Below, one piece after another: positions 18,109-27,596 of a stretch of DNA of 33,179 nucleotides (position 1 is the stretch's first letter; every line of letters starts with the position of its first letter). This stretch comes from Ahrensia marina. GTDB lineage: Bacteria > Pseudomonadota > Alphaproteobacteria > Rhizobiales > Rhizobiaceae. A program made the position numbers and the translations under genes. Location: contig NZ_JXMU01000030.1 of the NCBI RefSeq assembly GCF_001293565.1, positions 1 through 33,179 of the forward strand. Reading direction: 5' to 3'. The notes beneath the pieces were generated by a model. The model searched no databases, was not told the DNA's origin, and worked only from the letters and a program-made list of their open reading frames with translations.

Positions 18109-18495
18109 ATGTCGATAAAAAGCGAACAAATCGAAGAAATTCTTGAGCCCGGTTCCGAGCGCCAGCGCAATAACCGTGAAGAAAGAGTGCGCAAACAATT
18201 CTGGTCAACGTTGCGCAAGGCAGCCAATGTCTTGCCAATGGCCGAAGAGGTAACCGCAGCTTATTTTTGCGCGCTCGATAAGGAAACACCGACGAAAGTG
18301 CGTGGCACCTTGCTGGCGGCGTTAGCTTATTTTGTCCTGCCTCTGGATGTTTTGCCGGACTTTATTCTAGGCCTCGGATTTACCGACGATTTGGCGGTTA
18401 TCATGGCTGCAATTGGCGCAGTGCGCTCCAATATTACAGATGCGCACCGTTTGGCTGCCCGCAAAGCGCTTTCTGACGACAGCGACGAGATTTAA
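18109..18495 (+). CDS. YkvA family (DUF1232) protein
   Basis: This 128-residue protein has the DUF1232 core at about residues 60-100, with the hallmark YFVLPLDVLPDFILGLGFTDD segment (split: YFVLPLDVLPDF, then GLGFTDD). The first 50 residues are charged and likely cytoplasmic. The core forms a short hydrophobic hairpin, so the protein probably associates with the membrane. Function is unknown. The ATG at 18109 has no clear ribosome site. Its stop overlaps by four bases the stop of the convergent sigma factor gene. Confidence 0.85.
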   Translation: MSIKSEQIEEILEPGSERQRNNREERVRKQFWSTLRKAANVLPMAEEVTAAYFCALDKETPTKVRGTLLAALAYFVLPLDVLPDFILGLGFTDDLAVIMAAIGAVRSNITDAHRLAARKALSDDSDEI

Positions 18496-19067
18496 AATTC
18501 CGTATCAACCAGCGCATCGTTTTCCAGCGCGCGCCTCAATCGCCCGAAAGCCAATCTAATACGTGATTTCACGGTGCCAAGCGGCAATCCGGTCCGCTCC
18601 GAGATCTGGCTATGGGAAAGCCCCAGAAAAAACGCCTGCCTGACAAGTTCCAACTGTTCCTGCGGCAAGGACGCCATTGCTTCCTGTACACGCTCATCGC
18701 GTTGATCGGCATCTATCAACTCATCTACAGGTTGGACGGCAGAGGGCTGCAAAAGCGGTTCGTCAGGATCTAGTTGCGCTGATTTATCCCGCCGCACGGC
18801 ATCAATGCGCCGGTTTCGCGCCACACGGAAAAGCCAAGTGCTTAATGATGATTTTGAGGCGTCATAAAGATGCGCTTTTTGCCACAGGACGACCATGACT
18901 TCCTGCGTCAAATCCTCGGCGGCATTATCGTTCATATTAAGGCTACGCAAATAGCTTTTTAAACGCGGAGCAAAATAGTCAAACAATTGCGCAAATGCCT
19001 GCCGGTCCCGCGAGGTGGCAACACGCTCGGTAAGCACAGCAAATTCCCGTTGCAGTTCAGTGCTCAT
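18492..19067 (-). CDS. ECF-type RNA polymerase sigma factor
   Basis: This 191-residue protein has only sigma regions 2 and 4, as in the ECF (group IV) class. Region 2 spans about residues 24-95, with AAEDLTQEVMVVLWQKA and the promoter-melting stretch TWLFRVARNRRIDAVRR. Region 4 spans about 128-182, with the helix-turn-helix SHSQISERTGLPLGTVKSRI. The VATSRDRQAFAQLFDYFAPRLKSYL opening resembles the RpoE-ChrR group that responds to singlet oxygen and organic peroxides; this placement is tentative. Normally a ChrR-type zinc cupin anti-sigma follows, but here the next gene is convergent DUF1232 and no anti-sigma is seen. The ribosome site is poor. Confidence 0.88.
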   Translation of the reverse strand: MSTELQREFAVLTERVATSRDRQAFAQLFDYFAPRLKSYLRSLNMNDNAAEDLTQEVMVVLWQKAHLYDASKSSLSTWLFRVARNRRIDAVRRDKSAQLDPDEPLLQPSAVQPVDELIDADQRDERVQEAMASLPQEQLELVRQAFFLGLSHSQISERTGLPLGTVKSRIRLAFGRLRRALENDALVDTEF

Positions 19068-19363
19068 ATATTTGGTGGCCTATCGTCAGCGCGTTTAAAA
19101 TACATCCATGACACAATTGTAGGGCGCGATATTCAGAATTCACGCAATATTTCAATTTAAGCCCAACTCTTGCCGTTTTTACCGAACACATAGGCTCAGG
19201 GACTTCAGACTTGGGTTGAAGCGAGGGCTACTTCTAGAAAATTGATATTTTAAAGCTTTTGTTTAAGCTTTAGTAACCAACATTAAGCCATTTTCAAAGT
19301 TATTCGCGGCGACAGCGTTCGCATCGCGTCGTCATCGCCAAACCCACAAAAGTGGTAGGATAT
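19068..19363. other. Intergenic region between the sigma gene and ialB
   Basis: These 296 bases separate two divergent genes and must hold both promoters. They are AT-rich around 19240-19300. I saw no ORF of substance and no clear -35/-10 pair. A weak hairpin can be drawn around 19312-19335, in the ialB leader. Nothing firmer can be said. Confidence 0.5.
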
Positions 19364-19879
19364 ATGTTTCAGGGATCAAAAATCACAAAGTCAATTCTAG
19401 CTGCAGGCGTTCTTGCTGCAACAACGGCTGTCGCTTCTGCACAGACACCGAACCGGATTGGCCAATTCAACGACTGGAGCGCGATCAGTTATCAGGGTGC
19501 AAACGGTAAAATCTGCTATGCGGTATCCGTTCCCACATCGAATGCGCCGGCATCTGTCAATCATGGCGACAATTTTTTCGTAGTGACCCAGCGTAGAGGT
19601 TCGAATGTTTCTTACGAGCCGCAATTTATCGCCGGTTACACACTCAAAGAGTCATCGAAAGTGACCGTTAATATTGACGGCAAGGACTTCTCGTTCTTCT
19701 CGAAGGCCAACACCGCATGGACTGAAAATGCGGCGGAAGACCCTGCAATTGTCGCCGCAATGCGTGCCGGTTCGAAAATGAATATCAAAGCGACGTCGCG
19801 CCGTGGCACAAACACGTCCTATGAATATTCATTGTCCGGCATCACAGCCGCGCTCAAAGCCATTGAGGACTGCAAGTAA
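19364..19879 (+). CDS. Invasion-associated locus B (IalB) family protein
   Basis: This 171-residue protein fits the IalB family (PF06776), common in Brucella, Bartonella and other Hyphomicrobiales. Residues 1-26 are a signal peptide ending VASA, so the mature protein is periplasmic or outer-membrane associated. The family core begins at FNDWSA and KICYAVS. Cys51 and the near-terminal Cys170 (EDCK) are likely to form a disulfide. In Bartonella, IalB contributes to erythrocyte invasion, but most family members occur in non-pathogens and have no known role. The ATG at 19364 is chosen over an in-frame GTG four codons earlier because it starts the signal peptide and follows TAGGAT. Confidence 0.9.
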   Translation: MFQGSKITKSILAAGVLAATTAVASAQTPNRIGQFNDWSAISYQGANGKICYAVSVPTSNAPASVNHGDNFFVVTQRRGSNVSYEPQFIAGYTLKESSKVTVNIDGKDFSFFSKANTAWTENAAEDPAIVAAMRAGSKMNIKATSRRGTNTSYEYSLSGITAALKAIEDCK

Positions 19880-20028
19880 TCTTGCACATAGTCCTTCGGG
19901 ATAATTATCATTAGACGGTCGGGCAGCAATGTCCGGCCTTTCTTGCATTTGACCTATGCGGCCCGGGATAGTGACTGAAACACATATTCATGATAGGCCG
20001 CGCTAAATTGAACCAGTAGTTTGTACTC

Positions 20029-21258
20029 ATGGCACTTTCACTCGACCTGACAGATAAGAAAACCCGCAGCACACTCAGTGCCAACCAGTTCATGGACCAA
20101 CGACCAACGCTGGTCGGGTTGACGCGCGAGCAAATGGGCGAGGCGCTGCGCGAAGCAGGCGTTGCCGACAAGCAGGTCAGAATGCGCACCCAGCAGCTCT
20201 GGCACTGGCTCTACATACGCGGTGTCGATGATTTTGATCTGATGTCCAATCTTGGCAAGGATCTGCGCGCACTGCTCAAAGAGAAATTTACCATCGCCGG
20301 CCCTGAAGTTGTCGAAGAGCAAATCTCTGTTGACGGTACGTGCAAATGGCTGATGCGGTTTCCTTCACGCGGGGCCGGTGCGCCGGTTGAAATCGAAACT
20401 GTGTATATTCCGGAAGAAGGGCGCGGCACGCTGTGTGTTTCAAGCCAGGTCGGCTGTACGCTCACCTGCACATTTTGCCATACCGGCACCCAGAAACTGG
20501 TGCGCAATTTGACATCCGGTGAAATTGTGGCGCAGGTCATTCTTGCGCGCAAGCGTTTAGGAGACTTTCCCGATCTAGATACGCCTGCCGGCGCAATTGT
20601 GCCGTCCGAAGGCCGCAAAGTTACCAATATCGTCATGATGGGCATGGGCGAGCCGCTTTATAATTATGACAATGTGCGCGATGCGATGAATGTTTTCAGC
20701 GATGGCGATGGCCTGTCCTTGTCCAAGCGCCGCGTAACGCTTTCGACCTCCGGCGTTGTGCCCAACATCATCAAAATTGGTGAGGAAACCGGCGCAATGC
20801 TGGCAATATCGCTTCACGCTGTGAACGATGAACTGCGCGATGTGCTGGTGCCGATCAACAAAAAATACCCGCTCGAACAGCTTCTTGATGCGTGCCGCAA
20901 TTATCCGGGCCTGTCGAATGCGCGCCGCATCACCTTTGAATATGTGATGCTCAAGGGCGTGAACGATTCACTGGCTGATGCAAAAGAACTTGTCCGTCTG
21001 CTCAAGGGAATTCCGTCGAAAATCAACCTTATTCCCTTCAATAAATGGCCCGGTTCCGATTACGAATGTTCGGACTGGGACAAAATCGAAGAATTTGCCG
21101 ATTTCATCAACGCAAATGGCTATGCGTCACCAATCCGCACACCGCGCGGTCAGGACATTCTGGCAGCCTGCGGTCAGCTTAAATCTGAATCCGAGCGCAT
21201 GAAGAAAACCGAACGTCTGGCCTATGAAGCCATGATGATCGCAGGCCACGGGGATTAG
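20029..21258 (+). CDS. rlmN: Dual-specificity 23S rRNA/tRNA adenine-C2 methyltransferase RlmN
   Basis: This 409-residue radical-SAM enzyme methylates C2 of A2503 in 23S rRNA and of A37 in a set of tRNAs. The iron-sulfur cluster ligands Cys143, Cys147 and Cys150 form CTLTCTFC. Cys136, seven residues before, matches E. coli Cys118. Cys381 in ILAACGQL matches the methyl-carrying Cys355. [10 protein letters not shown] is the SAM-binding GEP motif. The N-terminal 45 residues are somewhat longer than in E. coli, and no clear ribosome site precedes the ATG, so a start a little further downstream (Met22) is possible. The stop is two bases from that of the convergent LysE gene. Confidence 0.96.
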   Translation: MALSLDLTDKKTRSTLSANQFMDQRPTLVGLTREQMGEALREAGVADKQVRMRTQQLWHWLYIRGVDDFDLMSNLGKDLRALLKEKFTIAGPEVVEEQISVDGTCKWLMRFPSRGAGAPVEIETVYIPEEGRGTLCVSSQVGCTLTCTFCHTGTQKLVRNLTSGEIVAQVILARKRLGDFPDLDTPAGAIVPSEGRKVTNIVMMGMGEPLYNYDNVRDAMNVFSDGDGLSLSKRRVTLSTSGVVPNIIKIGEETGAMLAISLHAVNDELRDVLVPINKKYPLEQLLDACRNYPGLSNARRITFEYVMLKGVNDSLADAKELVRLLKGIPSKINLIPFNKWPGSDYECSDWDKIEEFADFINANGYASPIRTPRGQDILAACGQLKSESERMKKTERLAYEAMMIAGHGD

Positions 21259-21260
21259 GT

Positions 21261-21908
21261 CTACCGCGCCTGCGTTGTCAAAATCTTGACAGCAAATGCG
21301 CCGAAAACGGTAGCAAGCGTCCAGTCCATTGCACGCATAATGCGTGGGCTCTCAACCAGAAATGCCGAAAACCGGTTTGCCATGAAAATCATCGGCAGGA
21401 TAATCGGAATCGCCACACATAAAAAGAACACGCCTAAAAAGACCAGCTTTCCCGGTGCATGCGGATCATTGGCCGACACAAATTGCGGCAAAAATGTCAG
21501 GAAGAAAATCACGATCTTCGGATTGAGAATATTGATCCCGATACCGGTCAGATAATGCCCCCACAACGAGCCGACTTTGGTTTTCTTGCCGCTGCGCGGC
21601 GTGAACGACGAGCCGTGACGGATTGACTGGTAAGCCAGCCATATCAAATAGCCCGCGCCAACGATTTTGAGAGTTAAAAATGCGGTGGGTGCTGCCACCA
21701 GCAAGGCCGACAAACCAAGCGCGACGAGCATGGTGTGGATCAATATGCCGGTAACCGCACCGCCAAAACAGGCTAGGCCCGCCGCACGGCTATGGGTGAT
21801 GGCACGGCCGACATAAAGCGCCATGTCAGGGCCGGGTGTGACAGCAAGAATAGCACTCGCCAGCGCGAATTGTAACAATACTGCAATCGAAGGAACATAA
21901 GATAACAT
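21261..21908 (-). CDS. LysE/RhtB family amino acid exporter
   Basis: This 215-residue membrane protein fits the LysE/RhtB family. The signature VTPGPDMALYVGRAITHSRAAGL is near the N-terminus (TPGPDM at about residues 24-29). About six helices follow, with the conserved KIVGAGYLIWLAYQSIR and GIGINILNPKIVIFFLTFLPQF segments. Such proteins export amino acids such as lysine, threonine or homoserine lactones; the substrate cannot be read from sequence. The frame is open 58 codons further, but that stretch is hydrophilic, overlaps the divergent phosphatase gene and lacks family similarity, so the ATG at 21908 is preferred. The gap to the phosphatase gene is 73 bases. Confidence 0.9.
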   Translation of the reverse strand: MLSYVPSIAVLLQFALASAILAVTPGPDMALYVGRAITHSRAAGLACFGGAVTGILIHTMLVALGLSALLVAAPTAFLTLKIVGAGYLIWLAYQSIRHGSSFTPRSGKKTKVGSLWGHYLTGIGINILNPKIVIFFLTFLPQFVSANDPHAPGKLVFLGVFFLCVAIPIILPMIFMANRFSAFLVESPRIMRAMDWTLATVFGAFAVKILTTQAR

Positions 21909-21981
21909 GACGGTTTTCCAATAATACTTGCCCGGTGGGACATCCCATGCCAAACCCCGCCTCAAATGAAAGGCAGAAAAA

Positions 21982-22728
21982 GTGCAGATAAAGAGTGATA
22001 ACCAATTTGGCTTTTGGGGCAACCCGCTATTCTTGGCAGCGACGCTCTTTTTATGGTTTGCGATATTGGTGATATTTCGCACTTTTCCGGGCGTCGATAT
22101 CTTTGTTGCCGACTTTTTTTACCGCGAGATTGCATGTTCGGGTAATGCCGCAACGCAGTCATGTCATGGATTTCCTTATGCGATCAACACCGCGCTGGCG
22201 ACAATTCGGAATATCCTGCACAGGGCACCGGTATTTATCGGTATCGGGCTGATTGCCTTGGTGCTCTTTCGCTATGTCAAAATGAAAGGCAGAGTGGACG
22301 ACGCATTCCTCAATCAGTCGCTGGTTTTGGCAAACCTCCTTTTCGGTACTTTGCTGGTCGTCAATACGGGCTTTAAAGAGAATTTCGGTCGTGTTCGTCC
22401 ACGCGACATTCTCGACTTCGGCGGTAAGGGTGATTTTACATTGCCCGGCGATTTCATCGGCCAATGCATATCGAACTGTTCTTTTCCATCCGGTGAAGCT
22501 GCGGCCGGCGGATGGTTTTTATGTTGTGGACTGCTGTTTGCGCCGCAATGGCGCAAGAAAGCCTACATTCTACTGTTTATTCTTGGTGTCTTCATGGCAT
22601 CACTGCGCGTTGCGTTCGGCGCTCATTTCATCTCAGATGTCATACTTGGCTACCTGACAACACTCATCACCTGTAGTTTGCTGGCAATCGCCTATGAGCT
22701 GGTACAAAAACGGCTTGCGACTAGCTAA
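21982..22728 (+). CDS. PAP2-family membrane phosphatase with PSGE in place of PSGH
   Basis: This 248-residue protein has about six membrane helices and the three-part phosphatase signature of the PAP2 family. The first motif is Lys132, Arg139, Pro140 (KENFGRVRP). The third is Arg209, His215 and Asp219 ([12 protein letters not shown]). The second motif, normally PSGH, reads PSGE (169-172), so the usual acid-base His is Glu, and the Ser before Arg209 is Leu. Family members remove phosphate from lipids such as phosphatidate, undecaprenyl diphosphate or lipid A. The start is a GTG at 21982 with a poor ribosome site. It is divergent from the LysE gene and 65 bases ahead of argG. Confidence 0.85.
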   Translation: MQIKSDNQFGFWGNPLFLAATLFLWFAILVIFRTFPGVDIFVADFFYREIACSGNAATQSCHGFPYAINTALATIRNILHRAPVFIGIGLIALVLFRYVKMKGRVDDAFLNQSLVLANLLFGTLLVVNTGFKENFGRVRPRDILDFGGKGDFTLPGDFIGQCISNCSFPSGEAAAGGWFLCCGLLFAPQWRKKAYILLFILGVFMASLRVAFGAHFISDVILGYLTTLITCSLLAIAYELVQKRLATS

Positions 22729-22735
22729 AGCGAAC

Positions 22736-22763
22736 TTGCGCAAACGACAAATCCCAATATGGT
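22736..22763 (+). promoter_or_regulatory. Possible argG promoter
   Basis: TTGCGC (22736-22741) and TATGGT (22758-22763) are 16 bases apart in the short gap before argG. The match is modest, but the place is right. Transcription would begin near 22770 and leave a leader of about 24 bases. Confidence 0.35.
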
Positions 22764-22793
22764 GCGGCAAACACTCCCAAACTGGAAAAACGA

Positions 22794-24020
22794 ATGTCTA
22801 AGAATCTCAAAGATGTAAAAAAAGTAGTACTGGCCTATTCCGGCGGACTGGACACATCCATTATCTTAAAATGGTTGCAAACAGAGCTGAACGCGGAAGT
22901 TGTAACCTTTACCGCCGACCTTGGTCAGGGTGAAGAACTGGAGCCTGCGCGCAAAAAGGCGGAATTGCTTGGCATCAAGGAAATCTTCATCGAAGACGTG
23001 CGTGAAGAGTTTGTCTCTGACTTTGTTTTCCCGATGTTCCGCGCCAATGCGGCTTATGAAGGCGTCTATCTTCTAGGCACATCCATCGCACGCCCGCTTA
23101 TTTCCAAGCGTCTCGTTGAAATTGCGCGCGAAACCGGTGCCGACGCGATTGCCCATGGCGCAACCGGCAAGGGCAACGATCAGGTCCGCTTTGAGCTTTC
23201 CGCCTACGCATTGGACCCGAACATTAAAGTGATCGCCCCTTGGCGTGACTGGTCGTTTAAATCACGCACCGATCTTTTAAACTTTGCCGAGCAAAACCAG
23301 ATTCCTGTCCCAAAGGACAAAAAGGGCGAAGCACCGTTTTCTGTTGATGCAAACCTTCTGCATTCATCCTCTGAAGGCAAAGTGCTCGAAGACCCTTGGG
23401 TTGAAGCACCGGAATATGTGCATATGCGCACTGTGTCGCCCATGGATGCGCCGGATGTGGCAACAGACATTGAGATCGAGTTCGAAAAAGGTGACGCAAT
23501 CGGCCTCAACGGCGAACGTTTAAGCGCGGCAACCCTGTTTGCCAAACTCAACGATCTGGGCCGTGACAATGGCATCGGCCGCCTTGATCTGGTTGAAAAC
23601 CGCTTTGTCGGCATGAAATCACGCGGTGTCTATGAGACACCCGGCGGTACAATTCTTTTAGCCGCGCACCGCGCAATGGAATCTTTAACGCTGGACCGCG
23701 GCGCAGCGCATCTTAAAGACGAGCTTATGCCGCGCTATGCCGAGCTGATCTATAACGGCTTCTGGTTCTCGCCGGAGCGCGAAATGCTTCAGGCAGCGAT
23801 CGACCATTCACAGCAGCATGTGGAAGGCAAAGTACGCCTGAAACTTTACAAAGGGAACGTGATTGTAACCGGCCGCGAAAGCGACAAATCGCTTTATTCC
23901 GAAGCACTGGTGACTTTTGAAGATGACCAAGGCGCCTATGATCAAAAAGATGCAAACGGCTTTATCAAGCTGAACGCATTGCGCCTTCGCACTCTGGCAG
24001 CACGCGACCGTAAAGCTTAA
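22794..24020 (+). CDS. argG: Argininosuccinate synthase
   Basis: This 408-residue enzyme joins citrulline and aspartate using ATP, giving argininosuccinate, the penultimate step of arginine synthesis. The PP-loop AYSGGLDTS is at residues 14-22, and [16 protein letters not shown] is the second signature of the family, in the aspartate- and citrulline-binding part. Length and ends match the standard type I enzyme. The ribosome site is weak (GGAAA). Only 14 bases separate it from the TAXI-type gene downstream, so the two are probably transcribed together. Other arginine genes are not in the window. Confidence 0.97.
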   Translation: MSKNLKDVKKVVLAYSGGLDTSIILKWLQTELNAEVVTFTADLGQGEELEPARKKAELLGIKEIFIEDVREEFVSDFVFPMFRANAAYEGVYLLGTSIARPLISKRLVEIARETGADAIAHGATGKGNDQVRFELSAYALDPNIKVIAPWRDWSFKSRTDLLNFAEQNQIPVPKDKKGEAPFSVDANLLHSSSEGKVLEDPWVEAPEYVHMRTVSPMDAPDVATDIEIEFEKGDAIGLNGERLSAATLFAKLNDLGRDNGIGRLDLVENRFVGMKSRGVYETPGGTILLAAHRAMESLTLDRGAAHLKDELMPRYAELIYNGFWFSPEREMLQAAIDHSQQHVEGKVRLKLYKGNVIVTGRESDKSLYSEALVTFEDDQGAYDQKDANGFIKLNALRLRTLAARDRKA

Positions 24021-24034
24021 AATGGAACAACGCA

Positions 24035-25390
24035 GTGTCTGAACAAAGCAGCGGTAAGGTTTCCATTGGCAGAACAAAAGCCAATGCCACCTCCAAACAG
24101 GGGAGATCTTATCGGCTCTTTGCTTTTTCCACGCTGCTTGTTTTGATTTTAACCTCCATTGGCGGCTGGTTATGGCTCAACCGCCAGCAGGAGCCTTACA
24201 CCCTGACGATTGGCGCCGGTCCATTTGGTTCCGACGCCTTCAACTTACTCAGCGAAGTCAGGCAAGTGGTGCTGCGCCATTCAGATGAGTTGCGCCTGAG
24301 TGTCAAATCCACGCGTGACGGCTCGCAAAACATCGCCCTTTTGAACAATGGGGCGATTGATGCAGCCGTAATCCGCTCTGACACACCGGTGGTGGCCGAT
24401 GTGCGCGGTGTGGCCGAACTTTATCCGGATGTTTTCCAGATCATTGTGCGCGACGATGCGCCCGCTTACACCGTCACCGATCTGACCAATATCCGTATTT
24501 CCATACCGGAATATGGCAGCGACGGGTTCCGCTCTTTTTGGGTCATTGGCGATCATTACGATCTACCCATAGATCAAATGCGCTGGAAGGCGGAGCCGTT
24601 TAATGTCAGCGTCGCGAAACTGTTGAGCGGTCGGACCGACGCTCTTTTTACCGTTCGGTCGCTACGCGACATGCCACTGATACGGCTATTTGAGGATGCC
24701 CAGCTCAAGCGCCTGAAACTGCGTTACCTTCCCATTGAACAGGCCGAGGCAATCGCGCTCAAACGTCCGTTTCTAACCACTGCGTCGATACCTCAGGGCG
24801 CATTTACCGGTGCAACGCCGGTCCCGGGTCGCGATACGCCCACATCGGCTGTTAAACGGATTTTGGTGACCCGCGCGGATATCGACCCTGAAGCAATACG
24901 TGAATTAACACGCATCATGTTTGAGAACCGTCTGGATCTAACCATCCGTTTTGCGCTGGCTTCCGCAATCAACGCACCGGATGAAACACAAGGGCTTTCT
25001 GTGCCGTTGCACGAGGGCGCGCAGGCCTTTTACAACCGTGATCAACCAAGCTTTGTGCAGGAGAACGCCGAGCCGCTTGCATTGGGCGTCACCGTTCTCA
25101 CGCTGCTTTTGTCCGGCTTGATTGCGCTGCGCTCCCGCTTTGTGAGCAGCCAGAAGAACAAGGCTGATATTTATAACCATCAATTGCTGGACATTCAGAA
25201 ACAGGCGATGCTGGCTGACGAGGCAGAAGAGCTTGATCTTTTGAAGGTTGATTTAAGCAATGTGCTTCAAACCGTCGTTATCGCGCTTGATACCGATGAG
25301 GTGACTGACGAAGGGTTCCAGTCTTTCTCGCTTCTATGGGACGCCGTGCGTGAAACGATCAATGACCGCTATCGCCAGATAAACGCATGA
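24035..25390 (+). CDS. TAXI-type solute-binding protein anchored by two membrane helices
   Basis: This 451-residue protein has a short cytoplasmic N-terminus, a membrane helix at about residues 28-48, a TAXI-type (COG2358) binding domain at about 55-345, a second helix at about 347-366 and a charged, probably helical cytoplasmic tail of about 85 residues. YTLTIGAGPFGSDAFNLLSEV is the family's N-terminal motif, but the typical GxYxxGxA is altered to GPFGSDA. Normal TAXI proteins are free periplasmic binding proteins of TRAP transporters. No TRAP permease gene is nearby, and the anchored form suggests sensing or a structural role; that is inference. The start is GTG at 24035, 14 bases after argG. 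Confidence 0.8.
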   Translation: MSEQSSGKVSIGRTKANATSKQGRSYRLFAFSTLLVLILTSIGGWLWLNRQQEPYTLTIGAGPFGSDAFNLLSEVRQVVLRHSDELRLSVKSTRDGSQNIALLNNGAIDAAVIRSDTPVVADVRGVAELYPDVFQIIVRDDAPAYTVTDLTNIRISIPEYGSDGFRSFWVIGDHYDLPIDQMRWKAEPFNVSVAKLLSGRTDALFTVRSLRDMPLIRLFEDAQLKRLKLRYLPIEQAEAIALKRPFLTTASIPQGAFTGATPVPGRDTPTSAVKRILVTRADIDPEAIRELTRIMFENRLDLTIRFALASAINAPDETQGLSVPLHEGAQAFYNRDQPSFVQENAEPLALGVTVLTLLLSGLIALRSRFVSSQKNKADIYNHQLLDIQKQAMLADEAEELDLLKVDLSNVLQTVVIALDTDEVTDEGFQSFSLLWDAVRETINDRYRQINA

Positions 25391-25478
25391 ACCTTGGTTT
25401 TGCAGCCAGCCTGACCTTGGAATAGACCTCTAAGTTGCCTACCTCTCCCATAACATCGCCAAATTATCAGGAGCAAAC

Positions 25479-27518
25479 ATGACTGAGCAAACAATCAACC
25501 CCGCAATCACCACGTGGGATGGACCGTTCGGTATGCCGCGTTTTGATGCGATTAAGGACGAGGATTTTGGCCCCGCAATGCGCGAAGGCTTCAAAGTTGA
25601 TCTTGCACAGGCCGAAGAAATAGCAGGCAATCCTGATGCGCCCACTTTTGAAAATACAATTGAAGCGCTGGAGCGCACCGGCGAAATTCTAAGCCGTGCG
25701 GCAACATTGTTTTTTGTCAAAGCCGGCAATGATACAAATGCGACCATCCAGAAACTCGAACGTGAGTTCTCGCCGCTTTTTGCCCGTCATGCCGGAGAAA
25801 TGGCAAAGAATAAGAAACTGTTCCAGCGTATCGACACGCTTTGGAACAAGCGCGGCGAATTGGGCCTCAGTGTCGAACAGACGCAATTATTGAAAAAATA
25901 CCACCGGAATTTTGTGCGTATGGGCGCAGCGCTGGAAGGCGAAGAACAGCAAAAGCTGATCGCTGTGAATGAAAAGCTTGCTGCGCTCGGCACACAGTTC
26001 GGGCAAAATGTCCTTAAAGACGAAGCTGAATGGGTGATGTATCTGGGCGAAGACGATCTGTCAGGCTTACCGGCATCGTTAAAAGACGCGATGGCATCCG
26101 AAGCAACCAGCCGCGAAAAAGACGGGCAATATGCTGTCACCCTCAGCCGTTCGCTGGTTTCGCCATTTCTGACCCATTCAGACCGCCGCGATTTGCGCGA
26201 AAAAGCCTATAAGGCGTGGATTGCGCGCGGCGAAAATGACGGTGAAAGCGACAACCGCCCGATCATCACACAAACGCTTAAACTGCGCGCGCAGCGTGCC
26301 AAACTGCTTGGCCATGAAAATTTCGCCGCGCTGAAGCTTGACGGCACCATGGCCAAAACACCGCAGGCTGTGAACGAACTGCTGGAAACAGTGTGGGAGA
26401 AAGCCAAAACACGCGCCGAGGAAGAAGCCGCAGATATTGAGGCGCTGATGCGCGAGAACGGCGATAATGCCGATCTGGCCGGTTGGGACTGGCGCTATTA
26501 TGCGGAAAAAATACGTGTGGCGCGCTTTGCCTATTCGGACGATGAAGTGCGCCCCTATATGCGGCTGGAAAATATGATCGAAGCGGCCTTTAGTGTCGCT
26601 GGCCGCCTGTTCGGCCTGACATTTGAGGAAAAGCAGGACATTCCGCTTTACCACCCCGATGCCCGTATCTGGGAAGTGAAAAATGCAAATGGCGAACATC
26701 AGGCTATGTTCATCGGCGATTATTTTGCACGGCCTTCAAAGCGTTCCGGCGCATGGATGAGCGCTATGCAATATCAGTCAAAATTGCTCGGAAAATCCGC
26801 GATTATCACCAATACGATGAACTTTGCCAAACCGCCCAAAGGCCAGGAGGCATATCTTTCCTTTGATGATGCCCGCACGCTGTTCCACGAATTTGGTCAC
26901 GCCCTGCACGGTATGCTCTCCAATGTGACCTATCCGTCATTGTCAGGCACCAGTGTGTCGCGTGACTTTGTTGAATTACCATCCCAGCTATACGAGCACT
27001 GGATGACGGTACCGGAAGTCATGAACGAGTTTGCCACCCACAAAGAGACCGGCAAACCGATGCCCAAAGCATTGCTCGACAAGGTTTTGGCCGCAACCAC
27101 CTTTAATATTGGCCATGACACCGTCGAATACACAACATCGGCACTGGTCGATATGGCCTATCACCAGAATGATCTGGAACTGGATAATCCGGCCGCTTTT
27201 GAGGCTGATCTGTTGGCGAAAATCGGCAAACCCGCGCCAATTGCGATGCGTCACCGCTCGCCGCACTTCCAGCACATTTTCTCCGGTGACGGTTATGCGG
27301 CGGGTTATTACTCCTATATGTGGTCCGAAGTTCTGGACGCTGACGCATTTCTGGCTTTTGAAGAAAAAGGCGATGCCTTTGATCCTGAATTGGCCAAGCG
27401 GCTGCTCGACAATATCTATTCCTCAGGGGCAACCATGGAGCCAGAAGACGCCTATATCGGCTTTCGCGGCAAGCTTCCCACCCCTGATGCAATGCTGAAA
27501 GGACGGGGCCTAATTTAG
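25479..27518 (+). CDS. dcp: M3-family metallopeptidase, peptidyl-dipeptidase Dcp type
   Basis: This 679-residue thimet-type oligopeptidase matches the length of E. coli Dcp. The zinc site is His470, Glu471 and His474 in FHEFGH, with Glu499 in RDFVELPSQ as the third ligand 25 residues later. The GTSVSRDFVELPSQLYEHW stretch is closer to Dcp than to oligopeptidase A (PrlC), which is why I name it Dcp. Dcp removes C-terminal dipeptides from peptides. No signal peptide is present, so it acts in the cytoplasm. The ATG follows CAGGAG at a good distance. It stands as a single gene; an intergenic repeat follows. Confidence 0.93.
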   Translation: MTEQTINPAITTWDGPFGMPRFDAIKDEDFGPAMREGFKVDLAQAEEIAGNPDAPTFENTIEALERTGEILSRAATLFFVKAGNDTNATIQKLEREFSPLFARHAGEMAKNKKLFQRIDTLWNKRGELGLSVEQTQLLKKYHRNFVRMGAALEGEEQQKLIAVNEKLAALGTQFGQNVLKDEAEWVMYLGEDDLSGLPASLKDAMASEATSREKDGQYAVTLSRSLVSPFLTHSDRRDLREKAYKAWIARGENDGESDNRPIITQTLKLRAQRAKLLGHENFAALKLDGTMAKTPQAVNELLETVWEKAKTRAEEEAADIEALMRENGDNADLAGWDWRYYAEKIRVARFAYSDDEVRPYMRLENMIEAAFSVAGRLFGLTFEEKQDIPLYHPDARIWEVKNANGEHQAMFIGDYFARPSKRSGAWMSAMQYQSKLLGKSAIITNTMNFAKPPKGQEAYLSFDDARTLFHEFGHALHGMLSNVTYPSLSGTSVSRDFVELPSQLYEHWMTVPEVMNEFATHKETGKPMPKALLDKVLAATTFNIGHDTVEYTTSALVDMAYHQNDLELDNPAAFEADLLAKIGKPAPIAMRHRSPHFQHIFSGDGYAAGYYSYMWSEVLDADAFLAFEEKGDAFDPELAKRLLDNIYSSGATMEPEDAYIGFRGKLPTPDAMLKGRGLI

Positions 27519-27539
27519 CCCCTGATTTAACCAATAGAA

Positions 27540-27584
27540 GCATGTCTCCCGAAAGTGGGCACCGGTTTCGGGATAAAGACATGC
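27540..27584. repeat. RIME-like palindromic intergenic repeat, module 1
   Basis: GCATGTCT (27540-27547) pairs with AGACATGC (27577-27584), and inside it CCCGAAA (27548-27554) with TTTCGGG (27566-27572). The form, with GCATGTC ends, CCCGAAA and GTGGGCACCGG, is that of the Rhizobium-specific intergenic mosaic element family. A related truncated copy begins at 33156. It lies just after dcp and could stabilise the transcript end. Confidence 0.8.
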
Positions 27585-27596
27585 GGCAAAACAAAA

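Noticed and set aside
21909-22082. 58-residue extension of the LysE exporter
   Set aside because: It overlaps the divergent phosphatase gene and lacks family similarity. The ATG at 21908 begins directly before the first helix.
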